This document shows positions 1 through 9,563 of a DNA stretch of 64,000 nt, piece after piece. Position 1 is the first letter of the stretch. Every line of letters starts with the position of its first letter. The translations under genes and the position numbers were made by a program. The notes beneath the pieces are model-generated. The model ran no database searches. It saw only the letters and a list, made by a program, of their open reading frames with translations, and had not been told where the DNA came from. Source of the stretch: Myxococcus fulvus. Its GTDB lineage: Bacteria > Myxococcota > Myxococcia > Myxococcales > Myxococcaceae. The stretch is from positions 62,001 to 126,000 of the forward strand of contig NZ_FOIB01000010.1 of the NCBI RefSeq assembly GCF_900111765.1, written 5' to 3'.

Positions 1-1
1 C

Positions 2-1759
2 GTCACCGTCGTCGCGCGCTCGCAGGGGGATGCGTGGCGACACAAGGGTGAGGTGGAGCTGCGCGTGGACGGGCTGCGCGTGGGGGAGACCGACGGAGGC
101 CCGCAGCGTCACACCTTCACGGTGGACCTGGACCGGCGCAAGCCGACGGTCAAGGTGGGCGTCACGAGCCAGGAGGGCGTGAAGGCCACCGTCGATATCG
201 CGCTGGCGTACGAGCGCAAGACGCGTGCGCTTCAAGGCGAAGTGAAGGCGGACCTCCCGCCGCTCGGCACGCTGGCGCCCCTGTTGGCCCTGGCCCAGGT
301 GCCCAAGGAGCTGAACGCGTCGCGGCTGGGCGTGAAGCTGGATGTGAATGGCACGCTGCTCGGCGTCGTCACCGGGCTCACCTCGGACGGCCTGCCCCGA
401 TTCTCTCCGGAGCCGCTGCGGACGGGCAGCTTCGCGGGCAAGGCGGTGGTGGACGTGCAGGGCTTCCGCTGGCGCCAGGATGCGCTGACGGTGAACCTCC
501 CCGGGTTGCACTGGGCGGTCGACTCGCGCGTGGACGGCCCCAAGCGCGCGATTCACAGCGACATGACGGTGGAGAAGCTCACCGTCGCGATGGCCGACAG
601 CCGGCTGTCCCTCGCGGACCTCTCCAGCGACACCACCGCCACCTTCACCGACAAGCTGGAGGCCGAGGACATCGAGGTGACGCAAGCGCTGAAGGTCCGC
701 TCCGTCGAGCAGAACCCGGCGCTGCCCTATCCGGTGCAGGACCTGGCGTGGGCCTTCACCGCCCGCCGCAAGCCCACCGGCGTCATCCACGTCCCGGAGC
801 TGAAGGTGACGAACGGCGGGACGAACACCGAGCTGAGCATCAAGGGTCGGCTCGACCTGGGCGAGGAGCGGCGCAGGCTGGGGCTTCGCGGGGAGCTGTC
901 GCAGGACTTGTCGAAGCTCGCGAAGCCCGGCGTCCTGGAGAGCAGCGGTCACGTCAAGGTCGACTTCCGCGTGGCCTCGCCCGACCTCACGCTCTTCAGG
1001 ACGCGCGCGAACCTGCTCCTGCAGAACGTGAACGCGCGGATGCCCGAGGCGAACTTCGCCGTCGAGGCGCTCGATGGCAACGTGCCGCTCTCCGAGGATG
1101 TGCTCTTCACCGACGGGCAGGTGCGGCTGTCGAGCGACATCGACGTCAATCCGTACCCGATGCTCCGCTTCGCCGACCAGCACCCCCTGCTGTCGCGCAG
1201 CGGCTACGTGTCCGCGAACAGCATCACCACGCCGTTCGCCACCATCGCGCCCCTGGCGGGCAACCTGTCCATCGACCAGCACGTGGTGTCGATGACGCAG
1301 CTGGAGATGGGCGTTCGCGGCGGGCGCATCACCGGACAGTGGCTGCTCGACTGGCAGGGCAAGGACTCCAGGCTGGAGGCCCGCGTGCGCGCCACCGGGG
1401 TGCAGTCGTCCCGGGGCGAGCCCTTCGACGGCAACGCCGCCGTGGTCATCTCCGCGAAGGACCGCAGCATCAACGGCCGCGCGGAGATTCTCCGCATCGG
1501 CAACCGGCACCTGTTGGACCTGCTCGACCTGGAAGACCCGCGTCACATCGACCCGGCGACCAACCGCGTCCGCTATGCGCTGACGCTGGGGTACCCGGAC
1601 CACGTGCGGGTGAGCTTCAACCACGGCTTTGGCAGCCTGCGCATCACCATGGGCGGGCTGGCGAAGCTCATCAGCATCAACGAAATCCGGGGCATCCCCA
1701 TGGGCCCCATCGTCGACCAGCTCATCAAGTCGATGACGCTGACGGAGGCCTCGCCATGA
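2..1759 (+). CDS. YdbH/AsmA-like envelope protein, C-terminal part (5' end outside window)
   Basis: The reading frame is open from base 2, so the gene starts upstream and only about 585 residues are visible. There is no start codon with a convincing SD at the left edge. The visible part is beta-rich, with repeated amphipathic strands and few charged clusters, as in AsmA/TamB/YdbH-type intermembrane lipid-transport proteins. The last 60 residues, ending in a glycine-rich stretch (G-F-G-S-L-R-I) and an N-E-I-R-G-I-P-M-G motif, resemble the C-terminus of YdbH (the so-called dicarboxylate transport domain). The next gene overlaps its stop codon as ATGA and encodes a YdbL-like lipoprotein, which matches the ydbH-ynbE-ydbL arrangement of enterobacteria. 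Family membership is inferred from this pattern and the neighbour. Confidence 0.6.
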   Translation, partial: VTVVARSQGDAWRHKGEVELRVDGLRVGETDGGPQRHTFTVDLDRRKPTVKVGVTSQEGVKATVDIALAYERKTRALQGEVKADLPPLGTLAPLLALAQVPKELNASRLGVKLDVNGTLLGVVTGLTSDGLPRFSPEPLRTGSFAGKAVVDVQGFRWRQDALTVNLPGLHWAVDSRVDGPKRAIHSDMTVEKLTVAMADSRLSLADLSSDTTATFTDKLEAEDIEVTQALKVRSVEQNPALPYPVQDLAWAFTARRKPTGVIHVPELKVTNGGTNTELSIKGRLDLGEERRRLGLRGELSQDLSKLAKPGVLESSGHVKVDFRVASPDLTLFRTRANLLLQNVNARMPEANFAVEALDGNVPLSEDVLFTDGQVRLSSDIDVNPYPMLRFADQHPLLSRSGYVSANSITTPFATIAPLAGNLSIDQHVVSMTQLEMGVRGGRITGQWLLDWQGKDSRLEARVRATGVQSSRGEPFDGNAAVVISAKDRSINGRAEILRIGNRHLLDLLDLEDPRHIDPATNRVRYALTLGYPDHVRVSFNHGFGSLRITMGGLAKLISINEIRGIPMGPIVDQLIKSMTLTEASP

Positions 1760-2295
1760 AGACCCGCGCGTTGTTGCTGTGGGCCGCCCTCGTCGCTCCC
1801 GGGTGCATCAGCGCGCCGGAAATCGTCATGGTCGACCGCGCCACGGCGCTCGAGGAGCAGGCCTCGGGCTCGTTCAAGGACGTGGAGCAGCGGCTGGCGC
1901 GCGCGGGCATGAACCCGACGCCGGTGCCGCTCACGCCCAACCAACTGGAGGAGCTGGGCATCCAGCCCACGCCGCTGGTGGAGAACCTGGGCAAGACGCA
2001 GGCGGACCGCGTGGACGAGCTGCTCCGGCGTCACTGCGTGGGCGAGGGGAAGGACGGGCTGCTGGTGGAGAGCCGCCGTCGCTGCCGGGCCGGGCGCCTG
2101 ACGGCCGATGACGTGGCGCTGGTGGAGCGGGTGAACCGCTCGCGACTGCAGCTGTGGAAGTGGATGCGCACCCAGCGCCCCGACGCGTCGGAGGAGTCGC
2201 TGCGCCAGAGCTGGCACAAGGTGCACGCGGAGGGCGTGGTCTGCGGCGGTCAGGTCGAGGCCGCGGACGGCACCTGGGGAGAGAAGAAGTGCTGA
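1756..2295 (+). CDS. YdbL-like (DUF1318-type) lipoprotein
   Basis: A 179-residue predicted lipoprotein. The signal peptide ends in a lipobox A-P-G-C, with the acylated Cys at residue 17. The C-terminal part contains V-E-R-V-N-R-S-R-L-Q-L-W followed by a helix and a V-x-C-G-G-Q-V end. This resembles YdbL/DUF1318 proteins, where a conserved N-x-x-R near the C-terminus precedes a short glycine segment. The start is fixed by the 4-base ATGA overlap with the upstream YdbH-like gene, so the two are translationally coupled. YdbL in E. coli is a periplasmic partner of the YdbH-YnbE lipid bridge. Here the lipoprotein may combine the YnbE-like anchor and the YdbL-like role; that is inference. Confidence 0.6.
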   Translation: MKTRALLLWAALVAPGCISAPEIVMVDRATALEEQASGSFKDVEQRLARAGMNPTPVPLTPNQLEELGIQPTPLVENLGKTQADRVDELLRRHCVGEGKDGLLVESRRRCRAGRLTADDVALVERVNRSRLQLWKWMRTQRPDASEESLRQSWHKVHAEGVVCGGQVEAADGTWGEKKC

Positions 2296-5200
2296 CGTCC
2301 AGGGACACCAGGGTCCTGCTCCTGGCCGCGCTGCTCGCGCGAGGAGCCTGGGCCCAGGACGACGAGAACGATGGAGGGCTGCGCACGCCCTCGCGGCTCA
2401 CCGTGGGCGTGGGGGACCAGTTCCTGGGGCAGCTGGCGCCGGACGGGAACACGCTCATCTTCGCGTCCAACCGCAACATCGCGACCGAAATCTACGTGCA
2501 GGATTTGGAGAAGGGCCGCGAGCGCCGCCTCTTCGACGAGGGCGCGGACGTGACGTGGCCGCGCATCAGCCCCGATGGCAAGCGCCTGCTCTACATCTCC
2601 TTCCGGGACCAGGCCGGCGGTCAGCTCTGCGTCCGGGACCTGCCCTCGGGTGAGGAGCGCCGCTGCCTCACCGAGGAGGCCAACGCGCTGCAGGCGGAGT
2701 GGATCGACTCCGCGAGCATCGCGCTGGTGAGCCGCGCCACCATCCAGGGCGACCTCAAGCTGTCGCGGGTCCGCCCCGGCGCCGCGTGGAGCGCGAGCCC
2801 GCTGCTGGAGCGCAACCTCACCAGCCCCACGCTCTCGCCGGACGGGCGCTGGCTGGTGTACGTGCCCGTCGAGCGCTCCGTGAAGCAGGTGGGCCCGGGC
2901 TTCGCCGCGCGCGCCGCGCCGCACCTGGAGGCGCTCCGACTGGATGTCCCCGGCGCGAAGCCCGTGAAGCTGGCGCTGGACCTGCCGGGGCAGAGCGGCC
3001 AGCCCGTGTTCTCGCGCGACGGGCGCTTCTTGTACGTCGTGCAGTTCTTCACCGACTCCAACGCGGACGGCACCATCGACGCGAGCGACAGCGGCGTGCT
3101 GTTCCGCGCGCCGTTCTCCCCGGAGCGCGACGACGCGCCCGCGCTGGCCGCCGCCTCCAGCCCGGACCAGCTCACCGGCGCGTCGTGGAACTGCCAGTAC
3201 CCGGCGCCCGCGGCGGAGTCGTTGCTGGCGACGTGCTCGCGCTCGCAATCGCTGGACGTGTACCAGCTCCCCCTGGATGGACAGGTGCCCTCGGCCTGGG
3301 ATGTCCCCCGGCTCAACGAGGAGCTGAAGATGGTGGGGCGGCGCGCGGACCAATTGCTGCTCTACCGCCACCGGCTGTTGCTCGAGGAGCGCCCCCGGCC
3401 CCGCCGCTTGCTGATGATGCGGCTGTCCATGCTGCACCTGGCGTTCGAGGACTTCGGCGCGGCGGAGTTCTACGCCGAGCACATGGGCGCGGTGAGCGAC
3501 CCGGCCACGCTGGGGTTGGAGGGGCCGCTGCGCGTCCTCATCGACCACCGGCGCGCGATGAAGGAGCGCGAGCGGGGCCGCATGGTGGAGGAGCTGAGCG
3601 TGGCGGAGCAGCAGCGCATGGCCGCGCTGGAGCCCGCCAACGCGCCCAGCCCCGCCACGGCCGTCTTCCAGCACGTGGTGCGCAGCGAGCTGGCGGACGC
3701 GGCCGGGGACTTCACGCTGGCGCGCCAGGAGCTGGAGTCCGCGCAGGTGACGGACACCACGCCGCGCGCGGTACTGGACGCGTACTACGAGCGGGCGGAC
3801 GCGCTGTACCGCAAGCTCGATGACCGGATGGCGCTGGTGGACGTCGGCCGGCGGCTCTCCGTGAACAAGATCTTCAAGGCGGACGACCAGCTCGACTTCG
3901 CGACCGCCGCCGTCCGCGCCCTGTACCGGGGCCGGCCCTACGCGGAGGCGGAGGCCCTCCTCGCCGAGGCGCTCGCCCGGGCGCCCGAGGGCTCCGCGCA
4001 CGCGTTCGCCCTGGAGCTGGGGCAACACATCAACGCCTTGCGGCAGGAGCGCCCGCCGCGCGCCGTCCGCGAGGCCCTGCTCGCGTTCTACCGCCGGCAG
4101 ACGGACCCGCTGCGTCGCAGGGTCCTGGTCCAGGAGGCCGTCGAGCGCGCGGCGAGCCTGGGCGCGGACGGCGTGCTGGAGGCCCTGGCGAACGTCTATG
4201 TGGACGATGCGCCCGTGGGCACCGAAGACCGGCGTCGGGCGGAGCGGCTGTTCCGCCGCGCGCTGATGGGCCGCGCGTACCGTCGGCTGGCGCGGCAACG
4301 CCAGGACGAGGCCCGCGCGGACTTCGACCTGGTGACGAAGCGCACAGGCTCGCTGGAGAGCGCCGTGGAGTCCATGAACCTGCGCCTTCGCGCCGGCATG
4401 AGCCACGACGTGGTGGAGAAGGAGATGACCACCACGTCGGAGAAGATGGTGGAGCCGCTCCGGCGCTTCGTGAAGGCGTACCTGCTGGCGCGCAAGCTGC
4501 CCAAGCTGGACGACAAGGCGCACGCGCAGGCGGTGAAGGACGCGGTGGCGGAGCTGCGCGCGGCGTGGCCGGAGCTCAAGAACCAGCGCGCGGTGCAGGC
4601 CCTGTACGGCGCCATCCAGCACGAGGACTTCCTGCGGGGGAAGAACCCCGCCGCCGCCGAGCGCGCCAACCGGCACTACCTGGTGGCGCTGGACCTGGTG
4701 CGCAACAACGTGCGCTACAAGGCGATGATTCTCGGCGCGCTGGGCATGCTGCACACCCAGGTGGGCAACTACCACATCGCGCTGGGCTACCTGGACCAGC
4801 GCGACAAGCTGCCCTACGTGGACAACTGGGCGGGGCTGGCCGTGTCGCTGGCGCGCGCGCGGGCGCTCTTGCACGTGGGGCGCGAGGAGGACGCGGCGAA
4901 GGCGGCGGACGCGGCGCTGGCGATGGTGCGGGCCACGGAGAAGCAGGCCCGGTTCCTCCCGCTCGCCGTGGACCGCGCCGCGCTCTATCACCTGGCCGCG
5001 GGCCACTTCGAGCGCGCGCTGGAGCTCTATGACCAGGGCCTCCCGCTGGTCGAGGCCCAGCCCTCCGACGAGGAGGGGCTGCGCAACCGCCTGGTGATGC
5101 GGCTGGCCCGCTGCGCCGCCGCGCTGGGCGCGGGCAAGCCCGAGCGGACGCTCGAGGACCTGGCGCGCGTGGAGAAGGACCTGGCGAACCCGGCCGTGCG

Positions 5201-5753
5201 GTCCGCGCTGAAGTGGGCGCACTCCTCGCCCGAGCACGTCCACCGCTCCTATCGCCTCATCGCCGCGGGGCTGCGCGCGAACGCGCACACGCGCCTGGGG
5301 CAGCTGGAGGCCGCGGCCCAGGCGCTTCAGACGCGCCGCGCGCTGTTCCTGGAGCAGTTCGACGAGCTGGACCGGGACGAGGACATCCGCTCGGTGACGC
5401 TCGCGGAGCTGCGGCTCGCCGAGAACGCGGTGGACCGTCAGGACCCGGCCCACGCGGCCCGCTGGTTGGGGGTGGCGCTGGAGCACGCGGACACGCTGGT
5501 GGCCCGCACGCATGCGCCGGTCGATGCCGGGCAGCTGGACGTGCTCTGGTTCGCGGCGCAGCTGCAGGCGGATGGGCGCACGAAGCTGCCCTTCGACGTG
5601 TCCCAGCGGATGGCGGGAGCGCGGCGCACGCTCCTGGAGCAGAAGGACCCGACCTGGCGCGCGTACCAGGCCTGGTTCGAGGTCTACACGGCGCTCGAGG
5701 CCCACCCCGCTCCAGGGGGGCAGGAGGCGCTGGTCCGGCCGACGCAGCAGTGA
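2289..5753 (+). CDS. Secreted PD40 beta-propeller / TPR protein
   Basis: A 1154-residue protein. I chose the GTG at 2289 because it follows a purine-rich GGAGAGAAGAA and gives a clean signal peptide ending A-W-A-Q. The frame is open further upstream, but that part is antisense-like. It overlaps the previous gene by 7 bases, so it is in the same operon. Residues about 30-420 contain repeated S-P-D-G-R/K and D-G-x-x-L motifs of TolB/PD40 (WD40-like) propellers. The remaining roughly 700 residues are alpha-helical and alanine-rich with regular TPR-like pairs. TolB-type propellers with TPRs usually act as periplasmic scaffolds. The exact partner is unknown, but the operon points to the envelope-lipid system. 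Confidence 0.75.
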   Translation: MLTSRDTRVLLLAALLARGAWAQDDENDGGLRTPSRLTVGVGDQFLGQLAPDGNTLIFASNRNIATEIYVQDLEKGRERRLFDEGADVTWPRISPDGKRLLYISFRDQAGGQLCVRDLPSGEERRCLTEEANALQAEWIDSASIALVSRATIQGDLKLSRVRPGAAWSASPLLERNLTSPTLSPDGRWLVYVPVERSVKQVGPGFAARAAPHLEALRLDVPGAKPVKLALDLPGQSGQPVFSRDGRFLYVVQFFTDSNADGTIDASDSGVLFRAPFSPERDDAPALAAASSPDQLTGASWNCQYPAPAAESLLATCSRSQSLDVYQLPLDGQVPSAWDVPRLNEELKMVGRRADQLLLYRHRLLLEERPRPRRLLMMRLSMLHLAFEDFGAAEFYAEHMGAVSDPATLGLEGPLRVLIDHRRAMKERERGRMVEELSVAEQQRMAALEPANAPSPATAVFQHVVRSELADAAGDFTLARQELESAQVTDTTPRAVLDAYYERADALYRKLDDRMALVDVGRRLSVNKIFKADDQLDFATAAVRALYRGRPYAEAEALLAEALARAPEGSAHAFALELGQHINALRQERPPRAVREALLAFYRRQTDPLRRRVLVQEAVERAASLGADGVLEALANVYVDDAPVGTEDRRRAERLFRRALMGRAYRRLARQRQDEARADFDLVTKRTGSLESAVESMNLRLRAGMSHDVVEKEMTTTSEKMVEPLRRFVKAYLLARKLPKLDDKAHAQAVKDAVAELRAAWPELKNQRAVQALYGAIQHEDFLRGKNPAAAERANRHYLVALDLVRNNVRYKAMILGALGMLHTQVGNYHIALGYLDQRDKLPYVDNWAGLAVSLARARALLHVGREEDAAKAADAALAMVRATEKQARFLPLAVDRAALYHLAAGHFERALELYDQGLPLVEAQPSDEEGLRNRLVMRLARCAAALGAGKPERTLEDLARVEKDLANPAVRSALKWAHSSPEHVHRSYRLIAAGLRANAHTRLGQLEAAAQALQTRRALFLEQFDELDRDEDIRSVTLAELRLAENAVDRQDPAHAARWLGVALEHADTLVARTHAPVDAGQLDVLWFAAQLQADGRTKLPFDVSQRMAGARRTLLEQKDPTWRAYQAWFEVYTALEAHPAPGGQEALVRPTQQ

Positions 5754-5762
5754 CGACGGGGA

Positions 5763-5797
5763 CACCTCCCGCGGCGCGTGCTGGCCCGCGGAAGGTG
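5763..5797. terminator. Bidirectional hairpin between convergent genes
   Basis: Arms CACCTCCCGCGG (5763-5774) and CCGCGGAAGGTG (5786-5797) pair over 12 positions with one mismatch and an 11-base loop. It lies between the stops at 5753 (+) and 5809 (-). There is no T-run on either strand, so it may act with Rho or only stabilise 3' ends. Confidence 0.55.
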
Positions 5798-5808
5798 CCT
5801 CGGGTGCG

Positions 5809-8631
5809 CTACTGGGCGAGCACCGTGATGACCTGCTCGGACGTGTTGCCCGCCGCGTCCGTGGCGCGCAGCAGGACCAGGTGCGCGCCGGGGCCGGAGA
5901 ACGTCACCGGCGTGGTCGCCAGACTCGTTCCCGCGCCGACATCGGTGGAGCTGACCCAGTTGGCCGTGACGCGGACCGGGGAGAGGTCCGTCACCTCGGT
6001 GACGACGTCCACGGTGAGCGGCTGCGGCTGGGTGACGTCAGGGGCGACGACGCGCAGCAGCGGGGCGGTGCGGTCCACCGTCACCTCGCGGCTCTCGGTG
6101 GCGAAGGCGCCGTCGGTGGCGATGACGGTGAGCGTGAGGGTGTAGTGGCCCTCGGCCAGGCTCAGCCACTCGACGACGTGGCCGCCGCCCGCGTCGGGGG
6201 TGAGGCGGATGGGGGCGCCCCCGTTGATGGAGAGCAGCACCACGCTGATGGGCGCGCCGCCCGCGCTCGTGGTGGCCCAGCCGCACGCCTTCACCTGCGC
6301 GGCCGAGGTGTAGCGCGGCACGTCGCACATGACGAGGTTGGGCGGGGTGGCCTCGGAGTCCACCACGTGGATGGCGGTGGTGCAGGAGGCGCTGTTGCCG
6401 GCCGCGTCCGTGGCCGTGTACGTCACGGGCGTCGTCCCGCGCGGATAGATGCCCGCGGCGGGGCCGCTGACCTGGGCGCCGCACGCGTCGGCGGCGGTGG
6501 CCGGGACGGGCGTGACGTGGGCTCCGGCGGGGCTCGTCGCCAGGTAGACGCGCTCGCCCGGGCAGGTGATGACCGGCGGCGTGACGTCCACCACGGTGAC
6601 GGTGGCGGTGCACGTGTCGGTGGACTGGCCGTCGGAGACCGTCAGCGTGACGGCGTGCGAGCCCGGGCCGAACGGACCCGTGGGCGACTGGGACACGGAG
6701 AAGGGGCCGGGCTGCTGGTCCGGGTCATGGCTGCCGTTGTCCACGCTGGCCGGGGCCTGGCAGGTGGTGGGGCTGGCGTCGACGGACACGTCGCGACACA
6801 GCGCCACGGGGGGCACGTTGGTGGAGCACGCGAGGCTCACCGGCCCGCTGCCCGCGTTGTTGGTCTCGATGCACTCCGTCTCGCGGCCCGCGCCGGTGCC
6901 GTCGTCATCCGCCCGGACCCAGACCGTGGTGGTGCCACCGGGAGCCGAGGCGAGCGCCACGCTCACCACGGCGCTGCTGCCCGCGGCGAGCACCGTGGGG
7001 AGGGTGGCCACGCCCAGGAGGACGCCGCCGGAGGTGGGGTTGCCATCGTAGAAGGCCACGCGCATGCCCGCGGAGGCGGCGGCGTCGCCCTGGTTGGTGA
7101 CGCGCGCGTGCAGGCTCAGGGTGCCCGTGGTCCGGTCACACGAGGACGACACCTCGCCGGCGATGAGGTCCGCCGCGGCATAGGGGCTGGTGGTGCCGGT
7201 GCCCTGGCTGTTGGCGCGGAACGTGTTGAGCCCGGGCACGCGCCAGTTCTCCACGGGGTGCGCGGGGATGGTGCCGTCGTCGTTGACGTTGGTGACGGAG
7301 TACGCGTGCTGGTTCCAGATGCGGCGCGTGTTCACCCAGCCGTCCCTGCGGTCGCGGAACACACGGATGCCGTTGGGGCCGGGGAAGCCGTAGTTGTTCG
7401 ACGCGACGACGATTTCGGCGTTGTCGTCCGCGTCCACGTCGACGATGAGCGGGTTCTCGTACGTGGTGCCGGAGGCGTGGTCCACGTCGAAGCGCACCGC
7501 GCCCGTCTCACCGTCGTAGATGCGCAGGCGGCGCTCATCGCCGTAGACGACCTCGGCGCGGCCGTCACCCTCGAAGTCGAAGGTGGACGAGCCCGTCACG
7601 TTGGAGCTGTTGTCCTGGGTGACGCTGGACCACTTGACGGTGCCGTCGGTCTCGAAGACGGCGTAGCGGGAGGCGCCCGCCACGCCGACCTCGGGGCTGC
7701 CGTCCGCGTCGAAGTCCGCGATGTTGGGCGCGCCGCCGCTGCCGCCGCCGGGAATCGCCCGCGTCCAGAGCAGGGTGCAGTCGTCGTCCATCAGCGACAC
7801 GTTGCCGCCGCTGACCACGATGACCTCGCCGTTCGGGTCCGCGTCGAAGTTGGCGACGCCGGACAGCCCGTTGCCGATGGCGTTGTTGCGGCACTTGAGC
7901 GTGCCGTCATGGCGGTAGATGGACCGGCCGTTGACGACCTCCTGGAGGCCGTCTCCGTCGATGTCCGCCGCGAAGGAGATGGGGCCCTGGGGGCCGCCCA
8001 GGGTGTCCGTGCCCGCCCACTTCAGCGCGCCGGTGTTGCTGAGCACGAAGTGGCCGTTGAGGATCTCCACCGTGCCGTCGCCGTCCAGGTCCGCGAACGA
8101 GGGGCCACCCCAGCTGTTCTGGGAGACGTTCGTGCGGAACTTGAGCGCGCCCGTGTTCTCGAAGCACAGCAGACCCACGCCGCTCTCGGGGACGGCGCAG
8201 ATCTCCACCAGCCCGTCACCGTCGATGTCGCCGCCCGCGATGCTGGCCGCGCCGCGCACGCGCAGGGTCGGGTCCGTCACCGTCCACAGCTCGGCGCCCG
8301 TGGCGCCGTTGAGCGCGCGCAGCACGCCGTTGTTGGTGTACTGGCTGCCCGCGAACGAGCTGAAGACGACGTCCGGGATTCCATCGCCGTTCACCTCCAC
8401 GACGATGGGCGACATCATCACCTGCACGTGCGTCGGCAGGACGGCGCTGGAGCTCCACGCCCACTCGAGCTCCGGCTCGAAGTTCGGGTCGAAGGGCGGC
8501 TGGACCTGGCACTCGCCATTCGCCGCGGAGGCGGCCTCACCCAGGGCGTCGCTCTCCGACTGCGGCGCTGTCTCCGTACAGCCGGTGAGCGCCAGCACTC
8601 CGGTGAGGGACAGCCGGGTCCACCACTTCAT
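5809..8631 (-). CDS. FG-GAP/VCBS-repeat lipoprotein with CARDB-like and HYR domains
   Basis: A 940-residue surface or secreted lipoprotein. The start is placed at the Met beginning M-K-W-W, which gives a lipobox L-T-G-C. The frame allows a start 14 codons earlier and neither has a clear SD. The first half has about eight FG-GAP-type calcium-binding loops of the form D-x-D-G-D-G, forming an integrin-like propeller. A middle segment reads like a CARDB adhesion module (V-T-N-Q-G-D-A-A-A). The C-terminal part has two or three HYR/Ig-like modules with P-P-V-I-T-C-P and A-T-D-A-A-G-N signatures. Such proteins are thought to mediate adhesion or matrix binding and are abundant in myxobacteria; no enzyme motif is visible. 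Confidence 0.8.
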   Translation of the reverse strand: MKWWTRLSLTGVLALTGCTETAPQSESDALGEAASAANGECQVQPPFDPNFEPELEWAWSSSAVLPTHVQVMMSPIVVEVNGDGIPDVVFSSFAGSQYTNNGVLRALNGATGAELWTVTDPTLRVRGAASIAGGDIDGDGLVEICAVPESGVGLLCFENTGALKFRTNVSQNSWGGPSFADLDGDGTVEILNGHFVLSNTGALKWAGTDTLGGPQGPISFAADIDGDGLQEVVNGRSIYRHDGTLKCRNNAIGNGLSGVANFDADPNGEVIVVSGGNVSLMDDDCTLLWTRAIPGGGSGGAPNIADFDADGSPEVGVAGASRYAVFETDGTVKWSSVTQDNSSNVTGSSTFDFEGDGRAEVVYGDERRLRIYDGETGAVRFDVDHASGTTYENPLIVDVDADDNAEIVVASNNYGFPGPNGIRVFRDRRDGWVNTRRIWNQHAYSVTNVNDDGTIPAHPVENWRVPGLNTFRANSQGTGTTSPYAAADLIAGEVSSSCDRTTGTLSLHARVTNQGDAAASAGMRVAFYDGNPTSGGVLLGVATLPTVLAAGSSAVVSVALASAPGGTTTVWVRADDDGTGAGRETECIETNNAGSGPVSLACSTNVPPVALCRDVSVDASPTTCQAPASVDNGSHDPDQQPGPFSVSQSPTGPFGPGSHAVTLTVSDGQSTDTCTATVTVVDVTPPVITCPGERVYLATSPAGAHVTPVPATAADACGAQVSGPAAGIYPRGTTPVTYTATDAAGNSASCTTAIHVVDSEATPPNLVMCDVPRYTSAAQVKACGWATTSAGGAPISVVLLSINGGAPIRLTPDAGGGHVVEWLSLAEGHYTLTLTVIATDGAFATESREVTVDRTAPLLRVVAPDVTQPQPLTVDVVTEVTDLSPVRVTANWVSSTDVGAGTSLATTPVTFSGPGAHLVLLRATDAAGNTSEQVITVLAQ

Positions 8632-8788
8632 GCCCGCTGCGGACGTGGGTCCGGGGATTCTTCGCATGCGCACGCCAAAGCCTCGTATCTGGATTTCGCG
8701 GAAAAGTCCGCTAATCTTGCGTATAGAGGTCGGGCTTGGCGTGCCGCAAGTGAGTCATTGGTGAACTCAGACCTGGGGGAGGGTGAGG

Positions 8789-9439
8789 CTACTCCTCCGC
8801 CGTGGGTCTGAATTCGTCATTGAGCAGCGTGTCCGGGTCGCTGAACAGCTCGTCGGCGCGCTCGTGCAGAATCAGTCGGGTGAGGACCGGGTTGGTGCCC
8901 TCGCTCGCGAAGTCACAGGGCGTGTCACGCAAGAGGAACACCTGGTCGGACGCCTTGACGCGCTCGGGGAGCTCCTTGAAGGTGAGGTACGTCTGGGTGG
9001 GAAGCTTGATGGGCTCGCTGCGCGTCTCGTAGCGCTCCTCCACCCGGGGCCCCTCGTTCTTGAGCAGGTCGTCAGGACGCCCGTACGCCGCGTTCTTCAT
9101 GTCGAAGCGCAGGAAGCACTGGTCCTCGCGCGTGGGCAAGAGCACCTTGGCGAAGCCGTGGGGCATCTCCAGGGTGTAGTGCGTGACGGTGCCCGAGTGG
9201 ACGTCCGTCAGCTTCACCTTGTGCTGGCCCCGGCTGACGTCGAAGACGAGGTGGTCCTCCACGTGGCTCTTCGGCTCGAGGGTGACGTCGTCCACGACCA
9301 GCTCCACGGCGTCGTTGCCCACCGTGAGCAGATGCACCGTCCCGCTGCCGAAGTAGCCGATGGACACCGCCGTGAAGGTGATGGCGAGGAAACCGACGGT
9401 GATGATGCCGACCAATCTGGACCGACTGATGCGCGCCAC
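8789..9439 (-). CDS. Membrane-anchored protein of unknown function
   Basis: A 216-residue protein. The GTG at 9439 is preferred over the longer frame because a G-rich TGGGGG lies 4-8 bases upstream and the N-terminus then becomes a short basic segment followed by one transmembrane helix (L-V-G-I-I-T-V-G-F-L). The rest is soluble and beta-rich, presumably periplasmic, starting with a domain that looks PEGA-like (repeated V-E-L-V-V-D-D and H-K-V-K-L). I do not recognise the C-terminal half. It is divergent from the TetR gene at 9564 and shares a 124-base intergenic region with it. Confidence 0.6.
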   Translation of the reverse strand: MARISRSRLVGIITVGFLAITFTAVSIGYFGSGTVHLLTVGNDAVELVVDDVTLEPKSHVEDHLVFDVSRGQHKVKLTDVHSGTVTHYTLEMPHGFAKVLLPTREDQCFLRFDMKNAAYGRPDDLLKNEGPRVEERYETRSEPIKLPTQTYLTFKELPERVKASDQVFLLRDTPCDFASEGTNPVLTRLILHERADELFSDPDTLLNDEFRPTAEE

Positions 9440-9563
9440 GTTGCCCCCAGGCAGGGTCGATGGGTGACCCGGACGGGCGGGGAAGATAGCCCACCCGCAC
9501 TCCGGGTGGTGGACCTGGAGTGGCACTCCTTGGAATGGTTCGGCTCCAGCTCGAGGAGTCGTG

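Noticed and set aside
2250..5765. 1171-residue minus-strand open frame
   Set aside because: Antisense shadow of the PD40/TPR gene: extremely Arg/Leu/His-rich, no SD, no signal peptide or motif; long antisense frames are common in GC-rich genes.
5512..8811. 1099-residue plus-strand open frame
   Set aside because: Antisense shadow of the FG-GAP gene; Gly/Arg/Ala/Val/Asp-rich low-complexity peptide.
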